This document shows positions 1 to 12,743 of a DNA stretch of 64,000 nucleotides, one piece after another. This stretch comes from Bisporella sp. PMI_857. Lineage: Eukaryota; Ascomycota; Leotiomycetes; Helotiales; Helotiaceae. The DNA is taken from positions 186,001 to 250,000 of the forward strand of contig JAJSPD010000017.1 in the NCBI GenBank assembly GCA_021307315.1, given 5' to 3'. The translations under genes were made by a program, and so were the position numbers. Numbering within the stretch: the stretch's first letter is position 1; the number at the start of each line of letters is the position of its first letter. Under the pieces are notes generated by a model, which saw only the letters and a program-made list of their open reading frames with translations, searched no databases and was not told the DNA's origin.

Positions 1-1394
1 GAGTATCACATCACGAGAAATTTCACCTACTTCACCAGAGTTGTGCGAAACGTGAGGAAAATGAACAACGCTTACGCAAATATCAAGAAGCGAAAGGACT
101 GGGGACTTGATCCGGAATTTGTTGGACTGAATCCTTCCTTCGACAATTGGATCAACGACTTACCTAACGACCTGAAAGTTACGTTTCCACCAGATGGATC
201 ACCGCCATGGTTGCCATCTCACTACATCGGGAATCTACATTCTTATTATTTTCTCGGAATCATCATGCTACATCGACCTCAATTAACATTCATGGACCCA
301 ACAGGTGCTGATGGAGGATGGAAACACCACATGATGATTTGCTATTCTTCTGCAAAACTTCTCTGCAGGTTGCAAGAGGCTCTCTTACAGTCATTTGGAA
401 TGACAGGGCTTCTGTGCATGCAACGTGGTATTAACTTTAGTATATATTGCATATTGACATGCACTGTTCTGCACCTGGTTGGTGAAACACATCGAAAATG
501 AGTATTTGCACTAATTTTATCCTAGGTTGCGCTTACTTCCCCTGATCCAGATCTGAATCAGGACGCTCGAGAATATTTTACTCGGCACATGCGTGTTCTC
601 GAGAAGTGCTCTACCTCGTGGCCAATGCCCGATATGCAGCAACAAATAGACGCATTAAGGGAAGCGTTCTCTGCTGACACTAGGAAGCCATTTGTATTGA
701 AGCCATCTTTCCCATATGGAAGCCCAGCTCCTGCACAGAACACGACTCCACCGCGCCACCTAGCGCCATATCGGCAGCCAAGCTCTCACCCCTCGGGAGG
801 ACAGCCAAATTTGGAGCATTCGCATGCCCAGCCAAATGTCAGTTACACAAACCATCCCATTTCACCACCTATCTCTGCTGGAAGTGTGGACACCAAAAGT
901 GACTCTCCTACCGTACAGTCTCTGGTAATGATGCCCCCCGGACAACGAGGTCCTCAACCGCCAATGCCGAGTGGAGTGCCAATGGCCGATCCCTCAGGCT
1001 GGAATCCTGCTGTGATATTTGAGTAAGCATATATACGTCCACCCATATTCTCATCATACAAAGCTGACACAGCAATAGCCGGTGGAATACTACTTTCGGT
1101 ACGACTCCTGCTAGTCATAGCGATCCTGCCCCTAATACACTCCCTCTAAAACATTCCGCTCCAGGTGCCCAAGAAATTCCCTCTGTCCCTGACGGACTTC
1201 CGAGTACTGTGAACCTAACCCAGGGAACTCACCCGATGCCCCCGCAGCAGTATTCTGGGGCCCCGATCCCCTCTTTCGTCAGTCCAAGTATGTGGCAGGA
1301 GTCTGTAGCTAGTGTATACGAGGGAGGATTGAAGAGACATTGGGATTACGACGATGGAAACTCAGTGAATTCGATAGCGAAACGACGAGGGTGA
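1..1394 (+). CDS. CTF1/FarA-like fungal transcription factor, C-terminal part (5' truncated)
   Basis: Three exons are visible: 1-477, 526-1022 and 1079-1394 (TGA stop). The gene enters from the left edge, so the zinc cluster and most of the protein are missing. The frame shows the end of a fungal MHR domain: the patterns HSYYFLGIIMLHRP and MQRGINFSIYCILTCTVLHL, then RHMRVLEKCSTSWPMP and ALREAFSADTRKPF. I know this run from the CTF1/FarA group, which activates cutinase and fatty-acid utilisation genes. The tail is rich in Pro, Ser and Gln and ends with a basic KRRG. Donor GTTGGT at 478 and donor GTAAGC at 1023 give a continuous frame. The family assignment comes from memory of the conserved C-terminus; another MHR regulator is possible but less likely. 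Confidence 0.75.
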
Positions 1395-2089
1395 ACAGTG
1401 AACAGAGATGGTCACGAAGTTGACAACCCCCTAAATGATGTGAGAGTTAATAGTTCCAGAACAATTCGAGCCGCAGACTCACGTCAAGATGAGTGGTCAT
1501 GGAAAGGATGGGGAAAATTACATGGAGATGAAGAAGGAATCAAAGAAAGAAGGCTGATGCAAGCCAATGTTTCCGAAGTTCTTCACCTTTGTTTCACGAA
1601 GAGAACGATTGAATGAATGATGTAATGAGGCCACAAACGTGGAAATTGGAGAAGAAATTCAGTAAGATAGAGTGGCCAGGAATAACATCTGGAGGCTTTT
1701 TATTGGATCGAATTCAAAAGGGGAAGGAAAAGGCACGACATGTTAGATAAGGACGGACCGCACGGTGAATGTAAAATTGCCAATGTCTTAAAAGTTATCG
1801 AGACATATTGCAAACAAAAAATAATAAGTCATCCAGCCCAGGTCCAAAATCTTCACACTTTGTGTTGCGAGGCATCTCGATCCTGCACAGTGAAGCATCC
1901 ACATGCTGTAGTACTCATCATTATAAGACTTTGGAGTGGAATTTCAATACCATGTCAAGGTTAACACCAATGGCCATCAGCAAATTTTGACCGCCGTTAC
2001 TCCACCCGTTCTCGCAAAAACGCGTGGCTCTTCCACCCCATACTTGCAATCTGGATCTGCATGCTCTCCAGAACCCTCTGTCCATCGAA
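1395..2089. other. Convergent intergenic region
   Basis: This lies between the 3' ends of the regulator (+) and the MBL-fold gene (-). I see only short unsupported frames and no RNA gene. It presumably carries the two 3' UTRs. Confidence 0.6.
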
Positions 2090-3465
2090 TTAGCGCCGCG
2101 GTTTTTGTTTGACGGAAGACATGCGAGAGCTCATCTCATGAGTGCCTCGACTCTCAAAACGGCCCTACAGCTTCCAACCCCCGTGAAAAGGCATAACAAT
2201 CCAAGAACCAAAAAATAAGCTTACCTCCTTGACGCTTCTCTTACTCCCTCCCACTCCGTTCCTGATATCCATCCCAACAAACGCGCCATGCGTGCTCTGC
2301 CAGCTGTACCCTTTCAACACAACCCACATCCGGACTATCTCGTCCGGCGCCAGCGGGATCATGTTTGGGATGCTCCACATGAAGGAGTAGCTGTTCATGC
2401 CGGGGGGCCTCAATCCCTTCTCGCCATCCGGCCCTTTCGTCCAGTCGCCCAAGCCGGCTGGCGTGGTGACGAGCGTGTCAGCGATGAGGCTGTAATACAG
2501 TGTTGTTGAGTTAGCTCTCCTATTCTTGGAACCTTTCAAACAATATGATGCTGTTTCATGCGCCGTCTTCGGCAAGACAGATTCAAGATGTACATGCATA
2601 TCTATGTGGGCAACAAGGAATTTGCGAAGCCTTCAGAGCAGGAGAATTCGTTTCGAGGGCATGACTTACAGACGGTCGTAGGCGAGGCAGACCAGGGAAC
2701 CGGGGAAGTGCCCGCCTAGCTTAATAGCCTTGACGCCGGTGGACTCGCCACGTATGTGTATCTCCTCTTCCGTGCCTTCGATGAATGTCCTGGATTTGCC
2801 GAGGCGGTCGAGACGATTGAGCCATTCTTTGTCTTGCCAGCTTATGTAGACTGGGCAGTCGAATGTTTCGGCCCATTCGAGATGCGTGGTGTAGTAATGT
2901 GGATGGGAGATGATGATGGCGGCCAAGCCGCCGATACCATGAATCCTGAATGGAGATTTAGTAATTTTTATGTACTGGTTTTGGATGGAGCAATGGCTTA
3001 GTTGTAATATGCCTTGAGTTGCTTTTGGGTACATTGGTTGTCCTTTGAGGTGTTGGACTTACTGGGCTATAGTCTCTGCATCCAAAAACGTGATACAATC
3101 CCATAAGATATTGCCTAACGGCGTCTTGATCAAAATTGCTCGCTGTCCAATTGCGAATTTAGGTTCTGTCCAGATAGACCAAAAGCGGTCATCACCTTCT
3201 TCGAATGGTTTACCCTTGTTCTTATAACCTTTCTGCTTCATTTCAGCCAGGGTCGTGAAGGCCTGTCCACTTGGAGGGACGTATTGTCCTAGATTCCATG
3301 GTTACTAAGAGCTCTTGCTGGTCTCTAATTGGAAATTAGGACGGATAATGAGATAATACTAGGATCATCACATATTCGGCAGCGGGTGAGTAGCTCGCGG
3401 CTTTCCACATCAAACTGTGTTCCGCAAGCAGTACAGATTAAGAGGTTATCGGTATGGGAGACCAT
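2090..3465 (-). CDS. MBL-fold (metallo-beta-lactamase superfamily) hydrolase
   Basis: Five exons on the minus strand: 3465-3360, 3288-3063, 2945-2670, 2489-2225 and 2164-2090, giving 315 residues. The N-terminus has a rubredoxin-like CTACG..CRICDD cysteine pair (residues about 11-33). The PPSGQAFTTL segment follows, then the metal motif SHPHYYTTH, a divergent form of HxHxDH, and later GGHFPGS and DTLVTTPAG. This matches a conserved group of fungal MBL proteins of unknown substrate; many members are annotated only as beta-lactamase-like. It is probably cytosolic, with no signal peptide. The first four exons are well supported. The last is less certain: I join at 2164 and end at TAA 2090-2092, while reading through the donor at 2224 would stop at 2165. 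The enzyme activity is inferred from the fold only. Confidence 0.82.
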
Positions 3466-4014
3466 GCTGCCCGCTGGCGGGTTTGAATCCCCATACTCAT
3501 GCTGCAGCCATTATCGTCAGCACATGCTTCCACTCCTCATCCTTTATTCTCATCTCAGCCTGTTGTTTTCGAGGTAGTCGGATAGCAATGAAAATAACCC
3601 GCCCAATTCACATGTCGCCTGGAAGTTTGAAAAAAAAAACAAAAAGCCAACACTCACCAGAGGAACTTCAAATAAATCCTTATGTGGAGTGAATTCATCA
3701 TTTGGGTCAAAATATGGGTCAGGTTCACTGGAATCACTCGAAGGCATGGCCGTTGACTCTTCTGCGTGGGATATAAATACAACTGTGCGGGGTCTTCTTA
3801 GGTCGACCAGGTTGACAATAACATCTTCAGCTTGCCGCTACCATGTGTCGTTCGTCTTGAAGTGGGGGAGGGGATAAGCCTGTCCTGAAAAGGAAGGTAC
3901 ACGCGTTTATCGAAGTATATCGAAATAAAGACAGGGAGACCTCCGTATGCAACATCTTCTCCCATCCTTTTCCTTTATTTCCTTCCTATTGTACCTAAAT
4001 CTTTTAGGCTAACC
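3466..4014. other. Divergent promoter between MBL gene and amidase
   Basis: Both neighbours start away from this gap, so it should hold both promoters. On the minus strand an open stretch at about 3835-3658 reads like coding sequence (see findings), but I could not attach it to a gene. Confidence 0.5.
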
Positions 4015-6208
4015 ATGGTCTTCCTACTAGATTACTTTCAGCATCGGCGAGATTGGTGAGAATTTTATACATTACTTCCGCTTCGTCATTTGTCGCTATG
4101 TTACGTCTAACCCGAAGTTGGGGACACAAGACGGCAGTTAGATCTAGACTGGTGGTATTTATGTATCAAGCTCTTCTTAAGTAGACTTCTTCTTCTGAAA
4201 TCGACTTATATCGCATTGCTAAAAAAGGCAGATATTAAGTCCTCAAAATTGGCATGGGATCGTGTGCTCTCTTTTTAAATCAATATATCACAACAGAGCT
4301 CTGCACGCTTTTAGTTGTCCAACTTTGTAATATTTGTTCTACAGGCTTTTAATTACTATATACCAGGTCCAATACTCGATGTTCTTTACATTATAACTGA
4401 GTTTTAGCGCAAGGAAACTAGTGTCGTTAATGGTGTATAAAGCAAATTCAAAGCTATTATGTAAACTATTTTAAGCGATTACTGACTTTGTACACAGCAA
4501 GTTCAAGCAGAATGAACGTCTTGAAAGGATACAAAAACTTCCAAGCTACGAAGGGCCATTCACAACCCACGAACGAGAACTACTTTCAAAGCCCATCGAG
4601 GAACTCGTTCTAGATGTCCAGAAACACATCACCAAACCCATTGACATCCTCCGTGCCTATGGCAAAGCGGCTTTGAAAGCTCACAAGAACACCAATTGCG
4701 TCACCGAAGTAATGATCAGTGCTGCTGAAGGATGGACCTCAGATGGAAGCATCAAGTTCAATGGTCCCCTAGCCGGAATACCTGTCAGTCTCAAGGATTC
4801 CATAGTTGTTGGAGGCTTTGATACTACTGTTGGGTATAGTCGCAATGTCGGTAATAAGGGTAACAAAGACGGCGCGATGGTGAGGCTATTAAAAGATGCC
4901 GGTGCGATTCCGTATGTCAAGACTAATCTACCGATTACTCTATTATCATTTGAGTCAACAAATGACGTTTGGGGTCGATGCACAAACCCGCACAACAACA
5001 AGTACTCACCAGGTGGCTCGACTGGAGGAGAAGGCGCCTTATTGGCTGCTGGAGGCGGAAGAATTGGGATTGGGAGCGATGTTGCAGGAAGTGTGAGAGT
5101 GCCGGCTCACTTTTCCGGCATATATAGCCTGCGGTGCTCGACTGGACGATGGCCAAAGAGCGGTATAGTGACGAGCATGCCGGGACAGGAAGGCATACCC
5201 AGTGTCTTCAGTCCCATGACAAGGACTCTGGAAGATCTATCGTACTTCACTAAGTCGATGATTGGCATGCAGCCATGGAAGTACGATCATTCCGTCCATC
5301 CAATACCATGGCGAGCCGATATCGCGAAAGGGTATTCAGAGAAGAATAAGTTCAAAGTAGGTGTCCTCAGGACCGACGGTGTCGTGGATCCAAGTCCTGC
5401 ATGTGTGAGAGCACTTGAGGAAGTAGTAACTTCACTCAAAAGAGAAGGCCATGAAATCATCGATGTATCATCTTCCATACCTTCTCCTTATGAGGCTCTC
5501 TGTATCGCCTCACAGCTTCTCAACGCTGACGGCTGTCAAACATTCAAGTCCTTCTTCAGATTCGGAGAATGGGAAGATCTTGGTGCGCAACAGATGAGCT
5601 TTCTCATGGGGCTTCCGAGTCCCCTGACGTGGCTCTATTATTTCTGGGTGAAATATGTACGACGCGATGAGATATGGGCTGGCTTGATCAAGGACTGGAA
5701 ATCGAAGTCGAGTTATGAACAGTGGAAGCTTGTGGCAAAGAGAGAGGCGTACAAGGCGCGCTTTCATGAATGGTGGCAGCAGGACGCTAAGATTGACTTT
5801 ATGATTACGCCTCCCAACGCAACGCCCGCTGTTCCTCATGATGGGATGAAGGATGCGGTTGGTAGTTGTGGCTATACATTCCTCTTCAACCTTGTAAGTC
5901 TCCCTTGTCTTTGATAAATGTCGCAGACAAGCTAATATATATAACAGCTCGACTATACTTGCGGGATCGTACCTGTCACGCACGTAGAAAAAGACCTCGA
6001 TCAGCTTCCAGCGGACTTCTCTTTCAAGAAATTGAATGGTGTGGCGTATGGCGCATATAAGCATTTCGATGCAACGGCTATGCACGGATTGCCGGTTGCA
6101 GTGCAGATAGTGGGACAGAGGTTGGAGGAGGAGAAGGTGTTGGCCATTATGCAGAGGATCGAGGATGCACTTAGAGACGGTAAGTACCAGCTTCTGGACA
6201 TTGATTAA
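4015..6208 (+). CDS. FAAH-type amidase (amidase signature family)
   Basis: Three exons: 4015-4055, 4498-5893 and 5948-6208, giving 565 residues. The tiny first exon encodes MVFLLDYFQHRRDC, a start I recognise from fungal fatty-acid-amide-hydrolase-like proteins, and it joins exon 2 in frame (TG+C). The amidase triad is visible: Lys113 in VSLKDS, the cis-Ser188 in GGSTGGE and the nucleophile Ser212 in DVAGSVR. Enzymes of this family hydrolyse amides to acids and ammonia; the substrate here is unknown, with fatty or small aliphatic amides likely. There is no signal peptide, though the first residues are hydrophobic. The frame runs past a donor-like GGTAAG at 6180 to TAA 6206-6208, giving the expected short tail. 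The first intron is 442 bp, unusually long here. Acetamidase (AmdS) is the alternative, but the N-terminus favours FAAH-like. Confidence 0.88.
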
Positions 6209-6594
6209 AAATGTTGGTAGGTTGTCCACAATAGGAGAGAAATAGAATGTATGTCTACAGAATGCACGGTTCACCAGATTCGAGATATTTTTCTCAAATT
6301 CCAGTCGATTGGGCAAATTTCATGGTACAAATATGTTATGTGTCACGAATTCTAATTCAGTAGTTCGAGTCAGCGGCCCGATTTGGGATGATGATCGAGC
6401 ACATTTCCATGGTAGGCCTTGACAATGAACTATTTACAAATAACAAGCTAAGCACTCCACATATATAGAAATATTACCTATATATGAGTAAACCCCTACT
6501 CAGAGTTGAGCCCTCAACTCATTCTGGGCTGTTCGTCATCTCAGCAGAAATTTACGCCAGCACCAGTACTTTGATACCACAACAATCTTGCCTC
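6209..6594. other. Convergent intergenic region
   Basis: Gap between the 3' ends of the amidase and the AA9 gene. It is AT-rich and I see no further feature. Confidence 0.6.
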
Positions 6595-7457
6595 TTAACA
6601 TGTCAAAGGTGCTGGGCCTGGGATCGCATAAGGCTTGCCAGCATTGTTAGGGATGCCAGGCTTGCTATTGTCATAAATGTTGATCATGATTCCGCTGTTT
6701 CTAGTTAATGCCTACGAATGGATCTCAGAGATATTGTTTGTATACTCACGGGTCGCTGGCGGTATAGGCGCCGGGGAACCTGACTGTACTTCCAGTCTTC
6801 GTACCGGATCCGGTGACCTCAATATTTGCGCATGACAAGTAGAACTGGGCTCCTCCTTGACTATATGCAGAGTGCAGTGCAAGAAGCTCAACGCGCATGA
6901 GATATTGGCCTGCAGCAACACAAGAAGGCAGAGTGAAGGACCACCATCCACCTCCCGCAATCATGGTGTCAACAGCCCATTTCCCATTACCGTTATTAAG
7001 ACCCTCCTGTGCAACCTTAAACCAGTTCAGACCCTGTGGTTGCGCGATGGCCGCGCTGTCTACCTAGCGTAGCTTGTCAGCATCCCCGGAATTTTTTTTG
7101 GCGGATTGTTAATACCTTAGCAAGGTAGACGGCTATAGGACCCTTGTGACTAGCTGCAATTGGGTTGTCTGCGTCGTTGGCATATTGAGGTCCGCCGATG
7201 ACATGTTGAAACCAAGTAGACACCTTGGCTCCAGCTGGAATCTTTACCACAGCGCTAGATACCGGTGATATGAGTCCCGTGTTGCATGCAATCGAGTCTC
7301 CAGTCACGCTCTGAACGGGGTTGTTACTAGAAGGCGCTCGTACACCAACCAATTGCCCTTGATCCACGTCATTGACCTTGAGGCGTTGAAAGATGGCGTG
7401 GCTAAGAACAGAGTTGGCTCCGAAGAGTGCGAGAGACAGGACGGTGAAGGTCTTCAT
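6595..7457 (-). CDS. Secreted AA9 lytic polysaccharide monooxygenase
   Basis: Three exons: 7457-7116, 7063-6750 and 6700-6595, giving 253 residues, a normal length for an AA9 without a carbohydrate-binding module. A signal peptide of 19 residues ends at VLS, and the mature protein begins with His20 (HAIFQ), the residue that forms half of the copper histidine brace. The second copper ligand is His104 in SHKGP, followed by the AVYLAK strand. Gln187 and Tyr189 in GGAQFYLSC are the conserved axial pair. These enzymes cleave cellulose or xyloglucan oxidatively outside the cell using a reductant and oxygen or peroxide. Substrate and regioselectivity cannot be read from sequence alone. There is no CBM1 or GPI-type tail; the protein ends shortly after a Pro-rich PGPAPLTC. 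Confidence 0.93.
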
Positions 7458-7512
7458 GATTGATAAAGAGACTGCGGTGGCTGAGGATGAAGGGCATCGA
7501 GGAGCGTAACAT

Positions 7513-7519
7513 CTTTATA
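7513..7519 (-). promoter_or_regulatory. TATA-like box of the AA9 gene
   Basis: TATAAAG on the minus strand lies about 55-60 bp upstream of the AA9 start codon, a plausible core promoter position for a highly inducible fungal gene. Assigned by position and motif only. Confidence 0.45.
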
Positions 7520-8760
7520 CATATCCGATGGCGTCTGCAGTATATGATCGGAGGTATAGAGATGTGGGGTGCATTAGTTCTGTTCGAATCTCATGGTAAT
7601 TTTTATATTGAACATGCCATAAGAATGGATTTCTTTAAGGAGCAAAACTGTTTGCCATATGAAAGTAATGAATCTGAGGACCCGGACATCTCATGACCTT
7701 GCTATAGCATAACTTGATTGGTTGGTTCATCATCCGCCGTAAGTCCAAGCCTGCAAAGTCCTATATCACATAAATTTCACCAGCCAGGACGGTGCTGGAA
7801 GAGGCAACAATCAGCTTTGGACATCAGTTGATCTGCTGGCTTGATATATAACAGTGACATCACGGGCCGCAAGACCGTCTTTGATAAATTATTCACTGGA
7901 CGTTGAAACACGGGAATAGTATACTTGTACCATTGGCAAGATGGAAAAGGCTAAACGGGAATACAATCTCGTTTCCGGTATTTATAAATTTGGTAGCGCC
8001 AAGTAAGCATTGAGATCTTGTGCTCCAGTCACTACCAAGAAGCCTGAAATGCCGAGCTTTAGGTCATGGAAAAAGAAGAGACATTTAAAGAGACCTAGGC
8101 GTGGTAATCTTCCTTCTCTCTAGGCGTTTGTTCTTGGAGGGAAAGTTGGCGAGGGGCAGCAATGTGGGGGATGTGCTTCCGCATTTGACACAAAATGCCC
8201 ACGTGTCGGCCCAACCTTATGAAACCCAATGACTTTCCGTGCTGCACTTTAAATGCCACCTTCGCTCTGCAATACATATCGCCTTTTATTATCAAAATGT
8301 TATCTGATCTGAGCCACTGATCAATACTGCTATAATGCTACAGTCCTTTGCCGCTTTGATAGATGCTTATGAGAGCAGAATCCTCTACTACAAAAAGTGT
8401 GGACTGATGTTGAAGATGTCGCATCAATTGATGGATTTCAATCCCCGGGATCTGGATAGCTTAGTAGCGATTTTTCTTCAGTACGAGAATACAATTTAGT
8501 GGCAGATATAAAATGAAAACTAAGCTAGCACGTTTTCTCTTATGATCTCTAATAACTCTGTGGAAGCTTGCAGGTCTTGTTATACAAACATGCACTACTA
8601 CTCATGGTTTGGTCTCTCAAAGCTGTTGATATGTGATACTGACAATGCCTCAACGTGTGCTACCTTCAGAACGTCCGACCTAGGACTTCGACATATTCTG
8701 TTTCTGATTCACTGAAGCCTTCTCAGAACAGCTGCTGCGTCTGTAAGAAAACACTCTAAG
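7520..8760. other. Intergenic region upstream of AA9 and of the STAND-N/ankyrin pseudogene
   Basis: Divergent spacer of about 1.2 kb. It holds several short frames without recognisable features. It should contain the inducible promoter of the AA9 gene and the old promoter of the decayed gene. Confidence 0.5.
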
Positions 8761-11246
8761 ATGGAGGCGGCATCCGGAATCTTCGCCATCGTATCAGTCA
8801 CGATTCAGCTTGGGGAGAGTATCAATAGACTGTAGGCTTCACTGCTTAATCCTTATCTATCAGGTCCCTAACAAAAAAGATGCAATTTATGGGACTCTTT
8901 TAAGGATGCACCGAAGGATATAAGCTCCATGATATAAGATATGCATCTTTTAAAAGCCGTATTGCAGGAGATCAAAGCCGATGACGAACGATACGGATCA
9001 CACAACTCGACAATATTGACCCTGGAGAGATGCCTTGAGTGTACCGAGTCCTTGAATGATATTGCCAGCTCTCTATTCTCGGGATTATCTTCGAGGAGGT
9101 CTACCACCAGAGCCTTTGCAGCTCTAGATGCGTTGAAAAAGGGCAACAAAATTACACAGATAAAATCCAAGCTTAGGGATGCAAGAGAGGCGCTGTCGTT
9201 GGCACAATTAATCTCGATGAGGTGAGACTATATTTGGTACCTCGATATTCGTATAGACTAACTATTAAAATTGTAGGCGAGCGCTAGAATCCAGCGTTAA
9301 ATTACAGCAGGAAACGTGGATGATTGTTAAGCATAGGCAGTCGAGTGAACCTCGTCCTATATTTGGTCCTTCGTCCCTCGATATGAAAGAAACGGCTAGA
9401 ATATTCTCAACCGATAGTGATGAAGCAGATACACCTTTAAATTCATCTAAACCCATTCTCTATAATAATTGTACAATCTCACATGCCACAGAATCAAGGG
9501 CTACACTGTCCGCCGGGCCTGCTGAGAAAGAGTACGATGAGCATACGCACCGTCCGGTAGTTATCAATTCTGGATTCAATAATCGGAAGTGGAGAATTGG
9601 CACCCGGGTCTTCAACGTCTCAACTTGGATTGGACAAAATACAGTACTGCGTTAGATACTCGGAAAGATTCTCCGCAGAAGAAGATTGTCACAGAATTGG
9701 CAATAATAGCATCCACGAGCATGTCAACCAGGCTCTTGTGAGCTTTCGGCCGTCCGACTGGATAATGAAATGCGGCTTACAAACGATCTGGAAACTTGAC
9801 ATGGGAAAGTTATTCACTCGAGGTTGGCAGGAAGGCCTCCATACCTACAATGTAAGCATAATTGTATACCCCCACTCGAAAAATACCATTTGAGGAATTC
9901 CTGGAACGGCAATGCCTTTCACTAAAGTATTCTTCACAGCTGGTTCCTGACAACTCACTCATATTTAAATTTTGTGAGCAAGGCAACATCAATGCGGTGA
10001 AGCAACTCCTGAAAGACGGGCTTGCCTCTGTGAGAGATGTAAATTCCTCAGAAGAGACACCACTACATGTAGGCGGTCTCGGCGCGCCATCCCTGGGTTG
10101 TCGTACGCTGGCCGCCCTTTAGCATGCTGCTATGCATAGCCACCCGGACCTGTGTTTCTACCTGTTACAGTCCGGGGCAAGTTTGGATGCGAGGTGCCAT
10201 GGGGCTCTGCAGAGGTGAGAGCAATTGTATGACGAACACCGTTCTTTCCTTTGACACATATACATGCAGGACACCTTTTTGCTGTGCTTACAGGGCTATC
10301 AGGCTGATCAGCAAAGGTTACCTCAATGGCCGGATGTCAATGGTAGATTTCAACGATACTCTGCGGGTCTTTTTGGCTGCAGGTATAGATCTTGAAACCG
10401 AGTTGAAGGGATCCTACGCTGGTGGCAGTGATATCTTTAGACGTGGCAATGTTCTTTACATGGGAATACATGGCGAGCCCCAAGTCGACCATTGGTTGTT
10501 TGATTATGTCATAGCTACGATAGGGCCGGATTCTTTTGATGACTCTTGGTGGTACTGGGTCCTATACAACTGTAGAACCCCTAGTCCTTACCATAAAAAC
10601 ATTGCCCTATTGCAACTCGTCAATTGCAAGCGCAGTGCTACTTGCCAGGCTTGACTTACAACCAATGTCAATTTTCGATCCTAACAAACTTCCAATATAT
10701 GCCCTGTTGATCGGGAAGGCGGGTGGTCCCCACTGCAGATCTCGACATCCACTCGCGGCCAGCGACGAGGAACCTAACACAACGATTGGGGCCGCCTCCC
10801 GACTCTCACAGGTCTTCAGCAGGCTGCGTTCCCTTCTCCAAGATTTCGGACACGATTTGGATGAGCTCATCCGTTCGGAGATCCAAGTTAACCAAGAGGG
10901 TTGGACGGAGAAAACCCTTCGGAACCTATTCAGCTACGAATTTGCTCCTCTTGAGGTACCGTATTTCGTGGATGGCAAGGTATTCCTGTGCAAATACCGC
11001 GGGGGGGCTATCTATCTGATGATTTATACTTTCTAAACTCCGTGGCAGCGCCAGGTACAAAGAATCAAGGACGGGATTGATCCGAATGCGTCTTTGACCG
11101 AGCAGGAGGCCATCGCGCAGAATGAATGGGACAGGCAGCTGCAAGCGGAGAAGGATAGCATCTGTGGGGAATGTTACAGGAGGATGCGTGATGAGGAGAA
11201 AGATGAGGATCACTATCAGCTTGGGATAAATAGTTTTCCACAGTAA
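8761..11246 (+). pseudogene. Decayed fungal STAND-N-domain/ankyrin-repeat gene
   Basis: The start MEAASGIFAIVSVTIQL and the joined exons 8761-8831 and 8880-9221 give the N-terminal domain seen in fungal STAND/NLR-like and ankyrin proteins, with the pattern NLWDSFKDAPKDI...DERYGSHNST...RCLECTESLNDI. Further downstream are an ankyrin-type unit (SLIFKFCEQGNINAVKQLL, ETPLH, HAAMHSHPDLCFYLLQSGA) and a tail ending at TAA 11244-11246. Splice sites are still readable, for example introns at 9847, 10071, 10216 and 10980-11054. The gene is broken. TAA at 8935-8937 interrupts the conserved helix, and the frame changes near 9590-9640, 9715-9760 and 10590-10660. I saw no NACHT domain. An unusual splice pattern could repair one shift but hardly all of these lesions. 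Confidence 0.72.
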
Positions 11247-12743
11247 AGGAGCATAGGGAAGTTTTCTCAGACCAGTTGCGTTCTTAGTTCGTGATTCGAT
11301 ATGGAGGGCGGAAAAAATGGCATAATTCACAGCAATGCAATCAAACCCGAGTGCTTCATTAGAAGAAACGGTAATCCTCTGGGAGAAATATAGGAACATT
11401 TCTAAATTCAACGTTTTCCAATCGTTTTAAACCTCGAGCAATATTCCTTGCATTGGGCAAAATATTGCCCCTGAATGTATAAGCGAATATCGACACGTGA
11501 CCGACAGACAATAACACCGAGCAACCAAAGCATGCTCCTTTTTAAAAACATCAAAACATCATGCCATGGGATACATGAGGAAAAGCCTTTTTCGTCATTG
11601 GAGAAAAAAAAACACTACCTTTTATATATATATAGACATGTTTTGATAGCTTAGAAATATAGAACACACGCACGTGGAAAAAAAAAACATCACGAGCTTT
11701 TTGGGGGGTTAAACATACTTTTTTTTTTTCCTTGCTTAACCGAAGGCTAACCTCGGGTCAGATGGGAGGGTAAATGGCCCGAGAAAAGGGGTGATCGTTC
11801 GAGTTCCAGCAGCAGTTTTTCTATTTCTGAGCTGATGCACTGGATTTTTTTATTAAAAAAAAAGGGTTGATTCCTACCCCCCTCCGAAAAGGGCAAGTTT
11901 CAAGGCTTTGGAAACAGTCTGAGACAAAGCGGTCTGGCTTGGTCTGGTAGACCTTTGTTCTTGATGGGTAGGTGTTCCAGCTTACGTATTCTTTCTAACG
12001 TAGGCTGGATAATGAGGTGGACTTGATATATCCCCCGAGAAAACCTGCCTCAAAGAAATTTTTATTTGGGGAGGCTTTATGAGTAGAAACGGGCGTGGGC
12101 TAGTTCTGACTTTTGTTTGGTTTTTTTTGGTTTGTGTATCTGCCGTTAAACCCCTCGTTCGCTCTCCCATCCTACCCCAGGCATGGCCTACTTGCTTGTA
12201 TGACTCTCTCTCGCTTTCTTGCTGCGCGAGTTGCTGTAACTCCAAGCCACAAAATGTTAGTCCAAACCCGCAAAGACCACCACCTACCGCCCGCCCCCCA
12301 AGTCGAAATCCGGAGATCGCTAAACTCTAAACACGTACAGCTGCTCACACGGAACGCAAAACCTACTCAGTTAGCGAGGGTTCTCCTCCATAGTATGCCT
12401 TTTGGATCAAGGCTCTTGAATCGATAGGGGCGGTGAGGCTAAGCCAAACTGTTTCCCCCTCTGCGGTGAAACTCAGTTTTCTGGGTTGTCAGCGTGGACC
12501 AAATCTGGGCTGGCTGCAGGCCTGGCCTTGCTGCCGGATTACTGCGTCGGAAAGCTGAAAGGATGCGCCTTGCTGCTGAACGCTGTGCGACCTGGCTTTT
12601 GTTTTGTTGGGATCTGAGGCAGATCTACGCGGTATTTATAGTCTGACGTGGCCTGAGGGTTGTGCAAAAAAAGGGTGTTGAAGGGGTGTCAAAGGAGGCG
12701 GTGGTGGTAACCATGAGAGGGACAAGGACAAGTAGAGTACATC

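Noticed and set aside
3451..3497. tRNA-like element: complementary GTATGGG and CCCATAC arms with a GGG-TTTGAAT-CCC stem-loop
   Set aside because: Only about 45 nt separate the arms, there is no room for D and anticodon arms, and the left part overlaps the start of the MBL gene.
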